Source: a virus. From it: 20,657 nucleotides of DNA. Every line of letters starts with the position of its first letter. Within the stretch, counting starts at the first letter, position 1. Position numbers and translations under genes: made by a program. The stretch covers positions 1 to 20,657 of IMG/VR virus record IMGVR_UViG_3300029813_000066. One strand, written 5' to 3'. The notes beneath the pieces were generated by a model. It ran no database searches. It worked only from the letters and a program-made list of their open reading frames with translations, and was not told the DNA's origin. This document shows positions 7,463 to 14,851 of this stretch, in pieces.

Positions 7463-7911
7463 TTTATCCCCTTTACCTTACCAGCTATAATTCTCAATAT
7501 CTTATGTCTAAAATCTCGTGCTGGCTCTTCTAAAAACTTTGCCTTCTGATTTACTCCTCTATTGAACCATACGGCCTTTTGAGCATCTGTCTTGGCATTT
7601 GCTATCTCTTTTCTGTGCTTGGCATTAAAAGCCTTACCATGCAATGCATCTGTTCTTTCGTGAACATATACAGCATAATCAGAAGTATAAAATACAATCA
7701 CATCTGAATCCCATCCACTTCCTATGGCCCGGGTGCCTGCAGTATTCTTCAAATTGCCAAGATGTACAGGTACAACTGCCTGACTTTTCCATTGAAGAAA
7801 CAACCCAGCCTTGATAAGACCTCTGCGGAAACCCGAACTTAATTGAGAATTCACTGACTGCAATCTTTTCTTGATTTCTTTCGCACCTGTGATCTTAATT
7901 AAACGTGCCAT
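7459..7911 (-). CDS. HK97 gp10-like head-tail/tail completion protein (150 aa)
   Basis: The protein begins with IKITGAKEIKKRLQSVNSQL, then a helix containing LIKAGLFLQWKSQAVVPVHLGNLKNTAG, then YAVYVHERTDALHGKAF, the pattern of the HK97 gp10-like family (amphipathic helix, P-V-x-x-G-x-L-K turn, Y-A-x-x-V-H-E segment, C-terminal helix ending in basic residues). Members act at the head-tail joint or in tail completion. The ATG at 7911 overlaps the TAA of the preceding gene (TAATG), and its own stop overlaps the terminator gene, forming a coupled set. The family is well known but its exact mechanical role varies between phages. Confidence 0.85.
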   Translation of the reverse strand: MARLIKITGAKEIKKRLQSVNSQLSSGFRRGLIKAGLFLQWKSQAVVPVHLGNLKNTAGTRAIGSGWDSDVIVFYTSDYAVYVHERTDALHGKAFNAKHRKEIANAKTDAQKAVWFNRGVNQKAKFLEEPARDFRHKILRIIAGKVKGIK

Positions 7912-9179
7912 TATAGATATGCCTGTCTTAAAAATCTTGTGCCTTTTTTATCCGGGAGCTTTGAATACAAAAGAATTTCCCAAGCTCCATCATTATTTTT
8001 AGGATCATCTGAATCAACTACATTTATCAAAAGACCTAACCACAAAACACCTTGTACCAATATATCCCGATCCACTATCAACTTGGCTCTGGACATTTGC
8101 TGCTCTCCATTTGGATCAATAAACTCTTCCTGCTTATCCGTCCAACGGCAATCTATTTCAACTGGATTTTCCCATGTAGGTTTTCCAAATTCATTTGGTC
8201 CTGCTGGAGCCCAGTAAACGGCCTTTTGGTTCATGGCTTTAACTGCTGACCTAACGTTGTCTGTGGCAGCAGAAGGTGCTGCCGTAGCAACGGTTATTCT
8301 AATCACATTACTTGGCGCGGATTGATTTATGGTGGCAGAACCACTCTGAGAAGCAACGGCAAAGAAGTCATAATTGCCTGCAACCAAACCTGTGATTTGA
8401 ACTATACCTGAACCGAGCCTTGTCTGTAATGCTAATGTCCAATCCTCTTCATCACTAAGGCTGTAATAAGTATACATCCTATCAGAACTAGATTCAGCCA
8501 CGTATGTCAATGTGACTGAAGTTCCTGTATCATCATTAACTCCAGACAAATCTGGAGGATCTGGAATTTCATAACTGGATGAGAAGTATGTCCATACACT
8601 TTGCTTTCCTTGTGGGAAACGAACTGAATCAATAACATCTACAAACCAATCACCTTCATCTCCACCACTACCAATTTCAAATCCTAAAAGAAACAATCCA
8701 TCTTCCAACTCTGTCAATGTGGGAGAAACTTCTGAGGAAACTTCTTCCATACTTGGATTGTAAATACGAACTGTCAACTCACTAATATCCACAGCACTAG
8801 GGGCACCACCATCCACATCTCTGATAATCAATTCTAATTGTGCTGAGGTGTCTCCTGTATCCCCTTGTAGAGTTACATAGGCATTAAATATACAAGTACG
8901 CTCACGGCCCAGAGGATCTGTTATAACTAAGGCATAAGCTCCCTCATCACCATCAGCAGGAATAGGAACTGCAAAGCGATAGGCTCCTATTGGAGAACCG
9001 GAAACTAAAAATTCGCTCATTGTAATAACTACATCGCCTGTAATATCATCCCCAGCAGGATCGTAGAATACAACTGTAAAGTCTCCAATCACATGACCAG
9101 TCTGTCGAACTTTGGCGGCATTGAATACTGTTACGTATCCATATGCAGTTGTTCCTATTCTTTCAAATGAACTGGACAT
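7911..9179 (-). CDS. Fusion of Ig/Fn3-like domains to a head-closure domain (422 aa)
   Basis: Four segments are visible. Residues about 13-105 and 110-200 look like two beta-sandwich (Ig-like) domains of similar layout, each with a VxFYDP/VRIYNP strand and a GDEG-A/W-turn. Residues 207-299 read like an Fn3 domain (PPDLSGVNDDTGTSVTLTY ... GLVAGNYDFFAVASQSG). Residues about 313-422 (QKAVYWAPAGPNEFGKPTWENPVEIDCRW onward) resemble the small stand-alone head-closure or head-tail joining protein commonly found just upstream of gp10-like genes. The position here matches that role exactly, so the beta-sandwich domains appear to be an N-terminal extension exposed at the neck. I saw no strong internal ribosome site before residue 313, so the fusion is probably made as one chain. 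Confidence 0.75.
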   Translation of the reverse strand: MSSSFERIGTTAYGYVTVFNAAKVRQTGHVIGDFTVVFYDPAGDDITGDVVITMSEFLVSGSPIGAYRFAVPIPADGDEGAYALVITDPLGRERTCIFNAYVTLQGDTGDTSAQLELIIRDVDGGAPSAVDISELTVRIYNPSMEEVSSEVSPTLTELEDGLFLLGFEIGSGGDEGDWFVDVIDSVRFPQGKQSVWTYFSSSYEIPDPPDLSGVNDDTGTSVTLTYVAESSSDRMYTYYSLSDEEDWTLALQTRLGSGIVQITGLVAGNYDFFAVASQSGSATINQSAPSNVIRITVATAAPSAATDNVRSAVKAMNQKAVYWAPAGPNEFGKPTWENPVEIDCRWTDKQEEFIDPNGEQQMSRAKLIVDRDILVQGVLWLGLLINVVDSDDPKNNDGAWEILLYSKLPDKKGTRFLRQAYL

Positions 9180-9181
9180 AA

Positions 9182-9730
9182 TTATCCTTTTTTAAATCCT
9201 GGAACTTTTTCTTCAGTTTCTTTCTTTTCAACAATAACAGGAAGTCCTGTAATTGGATCTTTCTTCTTTTCAGCAATAATAGGAAGCCCACCAATTGGAT
9301 CTTCTTCCTTCTTTTCCACAGGCTCAATACCATCATACTCACCTGTAATTTTACCAGTGGCATAAGCTATCATGTCAGGCCAGATACCTAATTTCTCTGC
9401 AAGCTCTTCTCTGTATTTTGTAACTTCAACATCCACATCATCAATCTCTTTTATCTTGTCCAAATACTCTTTAAAAATTTCACGTGGCAAACGTTTAATA
9501 GTTTTGCCATTAATTACTTTTCCTTCTACAATCTCAGCAAGTGGGTCATATATAGCTCCTGAACCCCAAGCAATCTGGTCTGGGTATAAATCCTGTTCTT
9601 CAGCTTTTTCCAACTGCCATTTTGCCAGGTCTTTTTGCTTCTGCTTTATCTCATTCATAAACCCGTTCAATTTCCAATATGCCTTCCCTTTAATTCTTTT
9701 CTGTTTCTTTTTGTCTTTTTTATCAGCCAT
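9182..9730 (-). CDS. Lys-rich protein with internal duplications, unknown function (182 aa)
   Basis: Not recognised. A very basic N terminus (MADKKDKKKQKRIKGK) leads into helical, Lys/Glu-rich sequence. Two internal repeats are visible: YPDQIAWGSGAI (residues 49-60) resembles WPDMIAYATGKI (117-128), and DPIGGLPIIAEKK (about 144-156) resembles DPITGLPVIVEKK (158-170). The first repeat implies duplication of a roughly 70-residue unit; the second is a short C-terminal tandem repeat also visible in the DNA. The ATG at 9730 has AAGGA about 9 bases upstream. Its position among head-tail genes suggests a minor virion or assembly protein, but that is inference. Confidence 0.75.
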   Translation of the reverse strand: MADKKDKKKQKRIKGKAYWKLNGFMNEIKQKQKDLAKWQLEKAEEQDLYPDQIAWGSGAIYDPLAEIVEGKVINGKTIKRLPREIFKEYLDKIKEIDDVDVEVTKYREELAEKLGIWPDMIAYATGKITGEYDGIEPVEKKEEDPIGGLPIIAEKKKDPITGLPVIVEKKETEEKVPGFKKG

Positions 9731-9748
9731 TTTCTTTTTCCTTTTCTA
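9723..9748. repeat. 26-base repeat, copy 1 (ribosome site region)
   Basis: A 26-base sequence covering an A/G-rich ribosome site and the first two codons of the 182-residue gene is identical to 19911-19936. Here it lies mostly in the gap between two genes. Confidence 0.85.
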
Positions 9749-9763
9749 AAGTTTCACTAAAAA

Positions 9764-10135
9764 TTATTTAGGTTCAACAGGTTCTAGTTCTGCTTTTTTT
9801 GCACATTCAGGACAGCGTCCATTTTCATCCAGTATATCAGCTTTAAAAGAGTTTTCACAGTCAATACAATCAGCCATTTCAGGAGGTAGTTTTTCAGGCC
9901 AGATTTCAGCGAGTTTGACTTTAGTGACTTCTGTTCCATCTTCCATTGTTTCACCCTCTTCCTGAGCAACCCAATTGAGGATGGTATTAACTGCATCCTG
10001 TACAAAATCAGGAGCTTCAGCAATAAGGCAAACTGTTTTGTTTTTTCCTCCTCTATAGTTCTTAATTATTGCACCTTGTTCTTCTTCAATAATAGTTCTG
10101 TATGATTTTGCTTCTGTGTTTTCTGTCTTAATCAT
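9764..10135 (-). CDS. Protein with C-terminal CxxC-CxxC zinc ribbon (123 aa)
   Basis: Unrecognised N-terminal region of mixed helix and strand (residues 1-80), followed by Cys90-x2-Cys93 and Cys108-x2-Cys111 separated by 14 residues (CIDC...CPEC), a typical treble-clef or ribbon spacing for one zinc ion. It ends in an acidic Pro-containing tail. AAGGAG lies 8 bases before the ATG at 10135. It follows the fibre-like gene and precedes the internally repeated Lys-rich gene. Zinc-ribbon proteins of this size in phage structural operons have no single established function; an assembly or nucleic-acid-contact role would be speculation. Confidence 0.75.
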   Translation of the reverse strand: MIKTENTEAKSYRTIIEEEQGAIIKNYRGGKNKTVCLIAEAPDFVQDAVNTILNWVAQEEGETMEDGTEVTKVKLAEIWPEKLPPEMADCIDCENSFKADILDENGRCPECAKKAELEPVEPK

Positions 10136-10148
10136 TTTGATTTCTCCT

Positions 10149-11993
10149 TTAAACTTCAGGTAATACTTGTTTCGTTTTATATCTAAAATTTATATGACTA
10201 ATTAAAATATCATCAACCTCACTTGTATCTGTTTCTAAATTTAATCTAACAGAAAATTTATCTCCTAAATCAACCACATTATCAACAAGATCATGATCCA
10301 CTATAATTGTTGCCACATACATGGTGTATTGTGCATCATCATCTACGACAACTGCTGTTTCAGGAGACTGTGTTTTGGTTGCTGTTTCTCCGTGTCCTTT
10401 ATAACGACATAGTGCTTTAATATCAACCGTGTCTCCTTCTAAAGTTCCAGCTACCATAATTTCAAAAGTAACTTTTATTTCCAAATCACTTGTTGCATCC
10501 CAATCACCATGTACACAAAAAGTCGCATATAAATATTCATCATTTGCATTTATTTGATACCCAGATAAATGATCAGCATCTGCATCTGTCCATGTAGCAC
10601 CTGAAGCTCCAACGGAAACATTAACTGCATCTACACATTCAGCATGCCACCATAAAGAAGTAGTTGCTCTGATAGGTGCGTTAAACCTATGTGCTGTTGT
10701 TGCTCCGTAATCCATATAACCATCATTAAGAGAATCAATAAATTCATTCCCATCCACCTGGGTATAATAAATTGCATTTGTAACAAGTAAAATATCATTA
10801 ACACTTAAAGCTGAGCCGTCATTATCTAAGTTCTGAGTTGATACTGTTACTGCTGTTATTTCTCCAACTCCTGTAATGTCATGTGAGTTTAAACTAAGTG
10901 GACCAGTTTCAATAATAACCTCACCATCACCTTTTAATCTCATTACCTCTACATCAGTACCATGTGTACGAGTTTCAAATACTATATCTCCATCTGCATT
11001 ATCAAATGTATTTACAATAAATAAATCACCTGTACTTGCCGCATCATATGATATAATGCCTCTTGCTGACGTGATTCCTCCAAGAAATAACGCACCGTTA
11101 CCATTGTTAGCAAACCCTCTTGCCCATCCAGTAAGTTCTAATTGAGGAGCAGCAACATCTACAATTTCTAAAGCTGCACCTGGAGTATCTGTTCCGATTC
11201 CAACATTACCTGTATAATCTATCATCATATGTTCAACTAATGAACCAGTTGAAGATTCAATATTTTCAAAAACTATGGCTGTTCCAAAAGAATCTGTTGC
11301 ATTATCTAATAATCTATAACTAATTCTTGCCAAGTCTCTTATAGTGCTACTTTGATATGTTCTACCTCTGAATGTTATACCTGTTCCAAATCCAGTTGAA
11401 CCTACATTTCCATAAGGCAATCCTCCAGAACAATTTGCCTGTATATAAAAGCAATCAAACTGTGTATTTCTTGAAGCAGAACTTTCATATAAATGAAACG
11501 GCATTGCTGGACTAATTCCAATTCCTACTAAGCCTGTTACTTGAACATCATCACCTATTGCTATTTCACTTCCATCATTATCTATAGTTCCCACGCTCAC
11601 AGTAGTGGCAGTTATCTCAGTTACAGCAGTTATATTCCCTCCCGTTATTGAAATAGTTCCATCTGTTAAAGTAGTAACAGTTACCTGATTAAATGTTGGA
11701 CTATCAGCTTGAGCAAGTGACTGGTCCATTGCTCCAACATATCCCCACTGACCTACACTAATTGTAGTATCATTTATATTTTCAAGCTGAGTTATTTCTC
11801 CAGCAGTTAAATTTTTTAAATCATCTGGAAATCCATCAACATCTGCTACAAGTGCTACTCCCCAAGCATCCAGAGTATTCAGAGCAAGCTGGACAGTAGT
11901 ATCATCACTATCTAAAACAGTACCACTAAATCCACCAACATCAACTAAGATGTCAGAAGCAAATTCAGCTGATGGAGCTAATGTAGTACCCAT
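10149..11993 (-). CDS. Fibre-like virion protein with internal repeats (about 614 aa)
   Basis: A Thr/Asp/Gly/Val-rich beta protein resembling phage tail or head fibres. Numbering from the longer start, residues 124-144 (ITAVTEITATTVSVGTIDND) recur at 376-395 (ITGVGEITAVTVSTQNLDND), and VGIGISPAMPFHL (about 159-171) recurs as VGIGTDTPGAALEI (267-280), both common in trimeric fibre shafts. Residues about 440-617 form a distinct C-terminal beta domain with LWWHAEC and a terminal FRYKTKQVLPEV. No S74-type chaperone motif was seen. The frame allows ATG at 12002, but ATG at 11993 overlaps the upstream TAA (TAATG) and has AGGGA at a workable distance, so I prefer it. Its place between head-tail genes rather than after the tape measure is unusual. 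Confidence 0.8.
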   Translation of the reverse strand: MGTTLAPSAEFASDILVDVGGFSGTVLDSDDTTVQLALNTLDAWGVALVADVDGFPDDLKNLTAGEITQLENINDTTISVGQWGYVGAMDQSLAQADSPTFNQVTVTTLTDGTISITGGNITAVTEITATTVSVGTIDNDGSEIAIGDDVQVTGLVGIGISPAMPFHLYESSASRNTQFDCFYIQANCSGGLPYGNVGSTGFGTGITFRGRTYQSSTIRDLARISYRLLDNATDSFGTAIVFENIESSTGSLVEHMMIDYTGNVGIGTDTPGAALEIVDVAAPQLELTGWARGFANNGNGALFLGGITSARGIISYDAASTGDLFIVNTFDNADGDIVFETRTHGTDVEVMRLKGDGEVIIETGPLSLNSHDITGVGEITAVTVSTQNLDNDGSALSVNDILLVTNAIYYTQVDGNEFIDSLNDGYMDYGATTAHRFNAPIRATTSLWWHAECVDAVNVSVGASGATWTDADADHLSGYQINANDEYLYATFCVHGDWDATSDLEIKVTFEIMVAGTLEGDTVDIKALCRYKGHGETATKTQSPETAVVVDDDAQYTMYVATIIVDHDLVDNVVDLGDKFSVRLNLETDTSEVDDILISHINFRYKTKQVLPEV

Positions 11994-12331
11994 TATAGCC
12001 ATCCCTGTGCTTTAAGCCATTGATATATACCTAAGAACAAGAACAAAAGAATATACGGGCCAAAGGCAATTAGTAGTTTAACCAACACATCCTTCCAACC
12101 TGCTTTTGTATCATGTCCATTATTTTTTTCTATACTGGTGGCCACCATACCAACAATCTTGGCTTCTTCCTGACCTTTTCTATAAGCAATTCCCTCTTTA
12201 ATTTCTCCCATGGCGGTCATTTGAGTTAGATGTTGGTCATCCATTTTATCAAACATATCTCGTTGCATATTCTGTCTCAAATCAGCACACTTGGAAACTG
12301 TCTGTGATTCAGGTGTAGGATGTTCACTCAT
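11993..12331 (-). CDS. Small membrane protein with one C-terminal TM helix (112 aa)
   Basis: The N-terminal two thirds is hydrophilic and helical with many Met, Gln and charged residues (residues 15-70). Residues about 84-105 (VKLLIAFGPYILLFLFLGIYQW) form a single transmembrane helix, leaving a short C-terminal tail. This layout, a coiled or helical domain followed by one TM helix, resembles XhlA-type haemolysin/holin-associated phage proteins, but sequence identity to them is not evident to me, so the lysis link is a guess. A very strong AAGGAGG lies 7 bases before the ATG at 12331. It sits between the head-tail adaptor and the fibre-like gene. Confidence 0.75.
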   Translation of the reverse strand: MSEHPTPESQTVSKCADLRQNMQRDMFDKMDDQHLTQMTAMGEIKEGIAYRKGQEEAKIVGMVATSIEKNNGHDTKAGWKDVLVKLLIAFGPYILLFLFLGIYQWLKAQGWL

Positions 12332-12343
12332 ATTCTTTCCTCC

Positions 12344-12745
12344 TTAATCTTCATCTTCAGAATCATAATCTTCTCCCGGCCAAAAGACCGAAACACCTGC
12401 TGCTTCTCCATCCTCCATTCGTTTGGACAGTTGAGCCAAATTCCCGGCTGTGTCAAGGGTTAAGGCCGCCTGACCTTGTTTAGTCTGTTGAAGGAATAAT
12501 CCAATCTTATACTGGAATTTTGTGGAAAGAACATCGACCCTGTCTGTATCTATAGCTTGATCTCTCATAGCATAAAAATGCCCGCTCAACCATTTTTCGA
12601 TTTCTTTAAGTTGAACATCAGAATAACCAGAATCAGTACACTCGCTGGTAACCAATAAATTGCCAGCAGTAATAAATGAATCCGACCATACATCATCATC
12701 AACCTCTACAATTTCTGCGACCTCAGCTTGCGTTACTCTCGCCAT
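12344..12745 (-). CDS. Head-tail adaptor / connector protein (133 aa)
   Basis: Predominantly helical. The sequence has the pattern of phage head-tail adaptors of the gp6/DUF4054-like type: a short N-terminal region, a helix with FITAGNLLVTSEC, then VQLKEIEKWLSGHFYAMRD (the L-x-x-I-E-x-W-L-x-x-H-F-type helix), a middle segment with KFQYKIGLFLQQTKQGQAALTLD and an acidic C-terminal tail. Such proteins form a ring under the portal, the first step in joining head to tail. The position downstream of the capsid gene agrees. The gene starts one base after the stop of the preceding gene, with AAGGA 8 bases upstream. Confidence 0.8.
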   Translation of the reverse strand: MARVTQAEVAEIVEVDDDVWSDSFITAGNLLVTSECTDSGYSDVQLKEIEKWLSGHFYAMRDQAIDTDRVDVLSTKFQYKIGLFLQQTKQGQAALTLDTAGNLAQLSKRMEDGEAAGVSVFWPGEDYDSEDED

Positions 12746-13036
12746 TTATTTTTCCTTCTTCAGAATATCTTCTATCTTACCCACTGGTTTACTACCTTTA
12801 AAATAACCACCTGCAGGGAGTATAGTCCACCCACCGTCAAACCACGCCTTTTTTTCTTCATCCCATATTAGGATTTCTGCTTTCACAGGGTGTTTTAATC
12901 TGACTGCTGGAGCATCAAGGTTAATAAAATAAGACTCACGGACAATCTTAGTCACAGGCTGTAAAAAACATGAACTAGTGAAAGTCAGTACTATCAAAAG
13001 CATCATCAGGATTATCAAATTGCGTATTCGTGACAT
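12746..13036 (-). CDS. Small exported, possibly lipid-anchored protein (96 aa)
   Basis: The frame opens at 13093, but the ATG at 13036 is preferred because GTGAGG lies about 8 bases upstream, while the longer form would add an unsupported N terminus. The 96-residue product starts MSRIRNLIILMMLLIVLTFTSSC: basic n-region, long hydrophobic core and a Cys at residue 23, like a lipoprotein signal, although the T-S-S-C lipobox lacks the usual hydrophobic residue at -3. The mature part has a V-R-L-K-H-P-V-K-A-E-I strand and W-x-x-G-G-W-x-x-LPAGGYFKG, a pattern seen in small phage lipoproteins of unknown function. An outer spanin role is possible given the nearby membrane proteins but unproven. Confidence 0.7.
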   Translation of the reverse strand: MSRIRNLIILMMLLIVLTFTSSCFLQPVTKIVRESYFINLDAPAVRLKHPVKAEILIWDEEKKAWFDGGWTILPAGGYFKGSKPVGKIEDILKKEK

Positions 13037-13130
13037 CTTTATATACCTCACTTTCTTCGTAGGGATGTTCCATGCTAACCGAAAAGATAGCACGGAACAA
13101 ACCCACGATCAGACTTATAATTGCTTGCAC
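12975..13130 (-). CDS. Small membrane-associated ORF overlapping the lipoprotein gene (51 codons)
   Basis: A GTG at 13130, two bases after the TAA of the upstream membrane protein gene, opens 51 codons ending TAG at 12977-12975. The product begins with a hydrophobic segment (VQAIISLIVGLFRAIFSVSM) followed by an acidic tail (EHPYEESEVYKD...DDAFDSTDFH). It fills the 96-base gap between the 168-residue and 96-residue genes and overlaps the latter by 62 bases in another frame. A hydrophobic head plus Asp-rich tail is common in small phage proteins, and the frame is unlikely to be random given this composition. The ribosome site is weak, so coupling to the upstream stop would be needed. Existence is plausible but not certain. 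Confidence 0.5.
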   Translation of the reverse strand: MQAIISLIVGLFRAIFSVSMEHPYEESEVYKDVTNTQFDNPDDAFDSTDFH

Positions 13131-13132
13131 AG

Positions 13133-13639
13133 TTAGTCTTTCTTCAAATTGCCGTTTGCTTCTGCAGACGCATGAACTGCTGTCAAAGCTCTTTTTAAAT
13201 CATCGGGAGGAGTCAACTTCAATTTCGGTTCCAACTCGATAAGATATGCAAGAGCATTATTTATTTTCGACAATCCCTTATTTTCAACATCGTCAGGGAT
13301 TTCCTTTTCAGCATACTTCACAGCCTGCATAATAGAAGGGCCAAATTTAAGAACTAACGCTTTCCATTTTGGCTTAGCTGTAAATACTTTCCCAAGAATA
13401 AATGATATCAAGGAAATAACTATTGTAATCCCAAGTGGAGAATTCAAGAAAGACACTATCACTTGACCAATAGCTCCTTCCTCTTTTACCTCTTCTTCAA
13501 GAATCACTTCAGGTTCTACACCATCCACATCTTCAGCAACAGGAAGTTCATCCTGTGCCATCACAATTGATATACCAATAAATGCTGAGCCAAAAAACAC
13601 AGCAAAAATTAGTATAGCAAACAACACAATGTTTCTCAT
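13133..13639 (-). CDS. Membrane protein with two hydrophobic segments (168 aa)
   Basis: Residues 4-27 form a signal or membrane helix ending VMA-Q, a possible signal peptidase site. Residues about 30-56 are acidic (EVILEEEVKEEG), then residues about 60-85 form a second hydrophobic helix (SPLGITIVISLISFILGKVF), followed by a basic, helical C-terminal domain of about 80 residues. The family is not recognised. The ATG at 13639 overlaps the upstream stop (ATGA), so it is coupled to the MptE-like gene. Together with the following small ORF and lipoprotein-like gene it makes a run of three membrane-associated products, which could be a lysis or superinfection-exclusion cassette; this is inference. 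Confidence 0.75.
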   Translation of the reverse strand: MRNIVLFAILIFAVFFGSAFIGISIVMAQDELPVAEDVDGVEPEVILEEEVKEEGAIGQVIVSFLNSPLGITIVISLISFILGKVFTAKPKWKALVLKFGPSIMQAVKYAEKEIPDDVENKGLSKINNALAYLIELEPKLKLTPPDDLKRALTAVHASAEANGNLKKD

Positions 13640-14280
13640 GATACTTTCTCCTTACAAAAATGAGACTTTAAACTTTCCTTTGGAAACATATTCAATACAC
13701 TCGTTCCATCCTCAAGATTAATTACTTGACGTCCTGGAAAAAATTCCTTCAAACCTTTATTTAAATTAGTCATACCTCGTATAAAACGATTGTAGGTTTT
13801 GGCATTAGGTTTGTGATTATATGCATTGTGAAAATTTCCTTTTCCTTCTTTGGACACTTGCATATCAAATCCTAATAAATAAATGGGATCTGCACCAAAA
13901 AGCAGTGCCAAATTTATGGCAACTGATCCTGTATTCCCATTCCAGGCTAACCCGTCAACAGCTATACCTTTCAATTGTTTTTTCATGCATTTAAGCCAGG
14001 GAGGAATTTCTTTTTGATTTATGCGACTTGAATTGGTAATGACCCAACCACCATTGTTTACATAAGACTCAAGTCCAGTCTTATGCTTGTCTAAAAAAGC
14101 TGAGTCACCAAAGATAGTAATGGGAACAATTCCAACACCTATCATAAAAGCCACATTACAGCCTAGCACATTTCTACTTTTTAGACTATTCCAAAGAAAG
14201 CCTTCAAGAGAAGGGCCACCACCTATAATATAACAGGGTTCATCTTCCCATATTGGATCTGGGAACCATCTTTTTCCCAT
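13636..14280 (-). CDS. MptE/DUF115-like, sialyltransferase-fold-like protein (214 aa)
   Basis: Two motifs place this protein. Residues 18-25 (IIGGGPSL) are the N-terminal Gly-rich nucleotide-binding loop of DUF115/MptE-like and GT42-like proteins. Residues 115-140 contain GNTGSVAINLALLFG and DPIYLLGFDM, the second conserved block, where the family typically has S/T-G, then A-x-x-x-G-x-x-x-I-Y-L-x-G-x-D. A short IVPITIFGDSAFL segment lies between. Known relatives include the archaeal pterin diphosphokinase MptE and bacterial glycosyltransferases that modify surface structures, so activity could be nucleotide transfer or sugar transfer. The neighbouring GDP-fucose synthase makes a glycosylation role attractive but unproven. 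It starts 6 bases after the upstream stop. Confidence 0.75.
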   Translation of the reverse strand: MGKRWFPDPIWEDEPCYIIGGGPSLEGFLWNSLKSRNVLGCNVAFMIGVGIVPITIFGDSAFLDKHKTGLESYVNNGGWVITNSSRINQKEIPPWLKCMKKQLKGIAVDGLAWNGNTGSVAINLALLFGADPIYLLGFDMQVSKEGKGNFHNAYNHKPNAKTYNRFIRGMTNLNKGLKEFFPGRQVINLEDGTSVLNMFPKESLKSHFCKEKVS

Positions 14281-14286
14281 TTCCGT

Positions 14287-14748
14287 TTATCCCTTTAAAT
14301 AATCTTTGACAAAGAAGTCAACCTCTTCTTTTTTGAGATTGTCTTTATTCAAAGCAACAAAGGGATCATCATCCTCTGTTATAAAGTATCCTTTGCCTTT
14401 AGCATAAAATACTTTGAGAGCCTGTTCTTCAACACTGGGAAATTTACTTGTACAATCCTCTCCCAGATATTTCTCTTTCTTCTTTTTAGGCTTTTCAGGA
14501 GGCATGACATCCTTTGCGCCTTCCTCTGCAGCCTTTTGGACTGGCGTTTTCTCCTTTTCAGGAGTGTCTGCAGTCTGAATAAGAGAGCCCAAATCAACCT
14601 TTTTAAATTTATTGGGGAACATTTTTACCAGATCGTTTTTTGATTCTATTATCCGGCCTTCACTTGCCTCATAGATAACAACCTCACCATCATCACCTGG
14701 TTGAGCATGACTTCCTGACTTAGGTAACAATTTAAAATACATTTTCAT
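14287..14748 (-). CDS. Lys/Glu-rich protein following the major capsid gene (153 aa)
   Basis: The frame extends to 14817, but ATG at 14748 has a clear AAGGAG 7 bases upstream and is taken as the start. The product has a small N-terminal beta region (MKMYFKLLPKSGSHAQPGDD...), a middle disordered segment rich in Lys, Glu and Pro (residues about 58-95, including PPEKPKKKKEKY), and a C-terminal domain with FYAKGKGYFITEDDDPF and a final helix. No known family recognised. Its position directly after the major capsid gene suggests a minor head protein or assembly factor; the basic linker could contact packaged DNA, but nothing in the sequence proves it. Confidence 0.75.
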   Translation of the reverse strand: MKMYFKLLPKSGSHAQPGDDGEVVIYEASEGRIIESKNDLVKMFPNKFKKVDLGSLIQTADTPEKEKTPVQKAAEEGAKDVMPPEKPKKKKEKYLGEDCTSKFPSVEEQALKVFYAKGKGYFITEDDDPFVALNKDNLKKEEVDFFVKDYLKG

Positions 14749-14851
14749 CTTGGTTCTCCTTCCCAAAAAGGGATAAAAATAATTCAGCCTTAAAACCCTA
14801 TTGCCGGGAAAATTCAATCATCTTCCCGGCTGTGGGTTCACTCTCTTTTAT

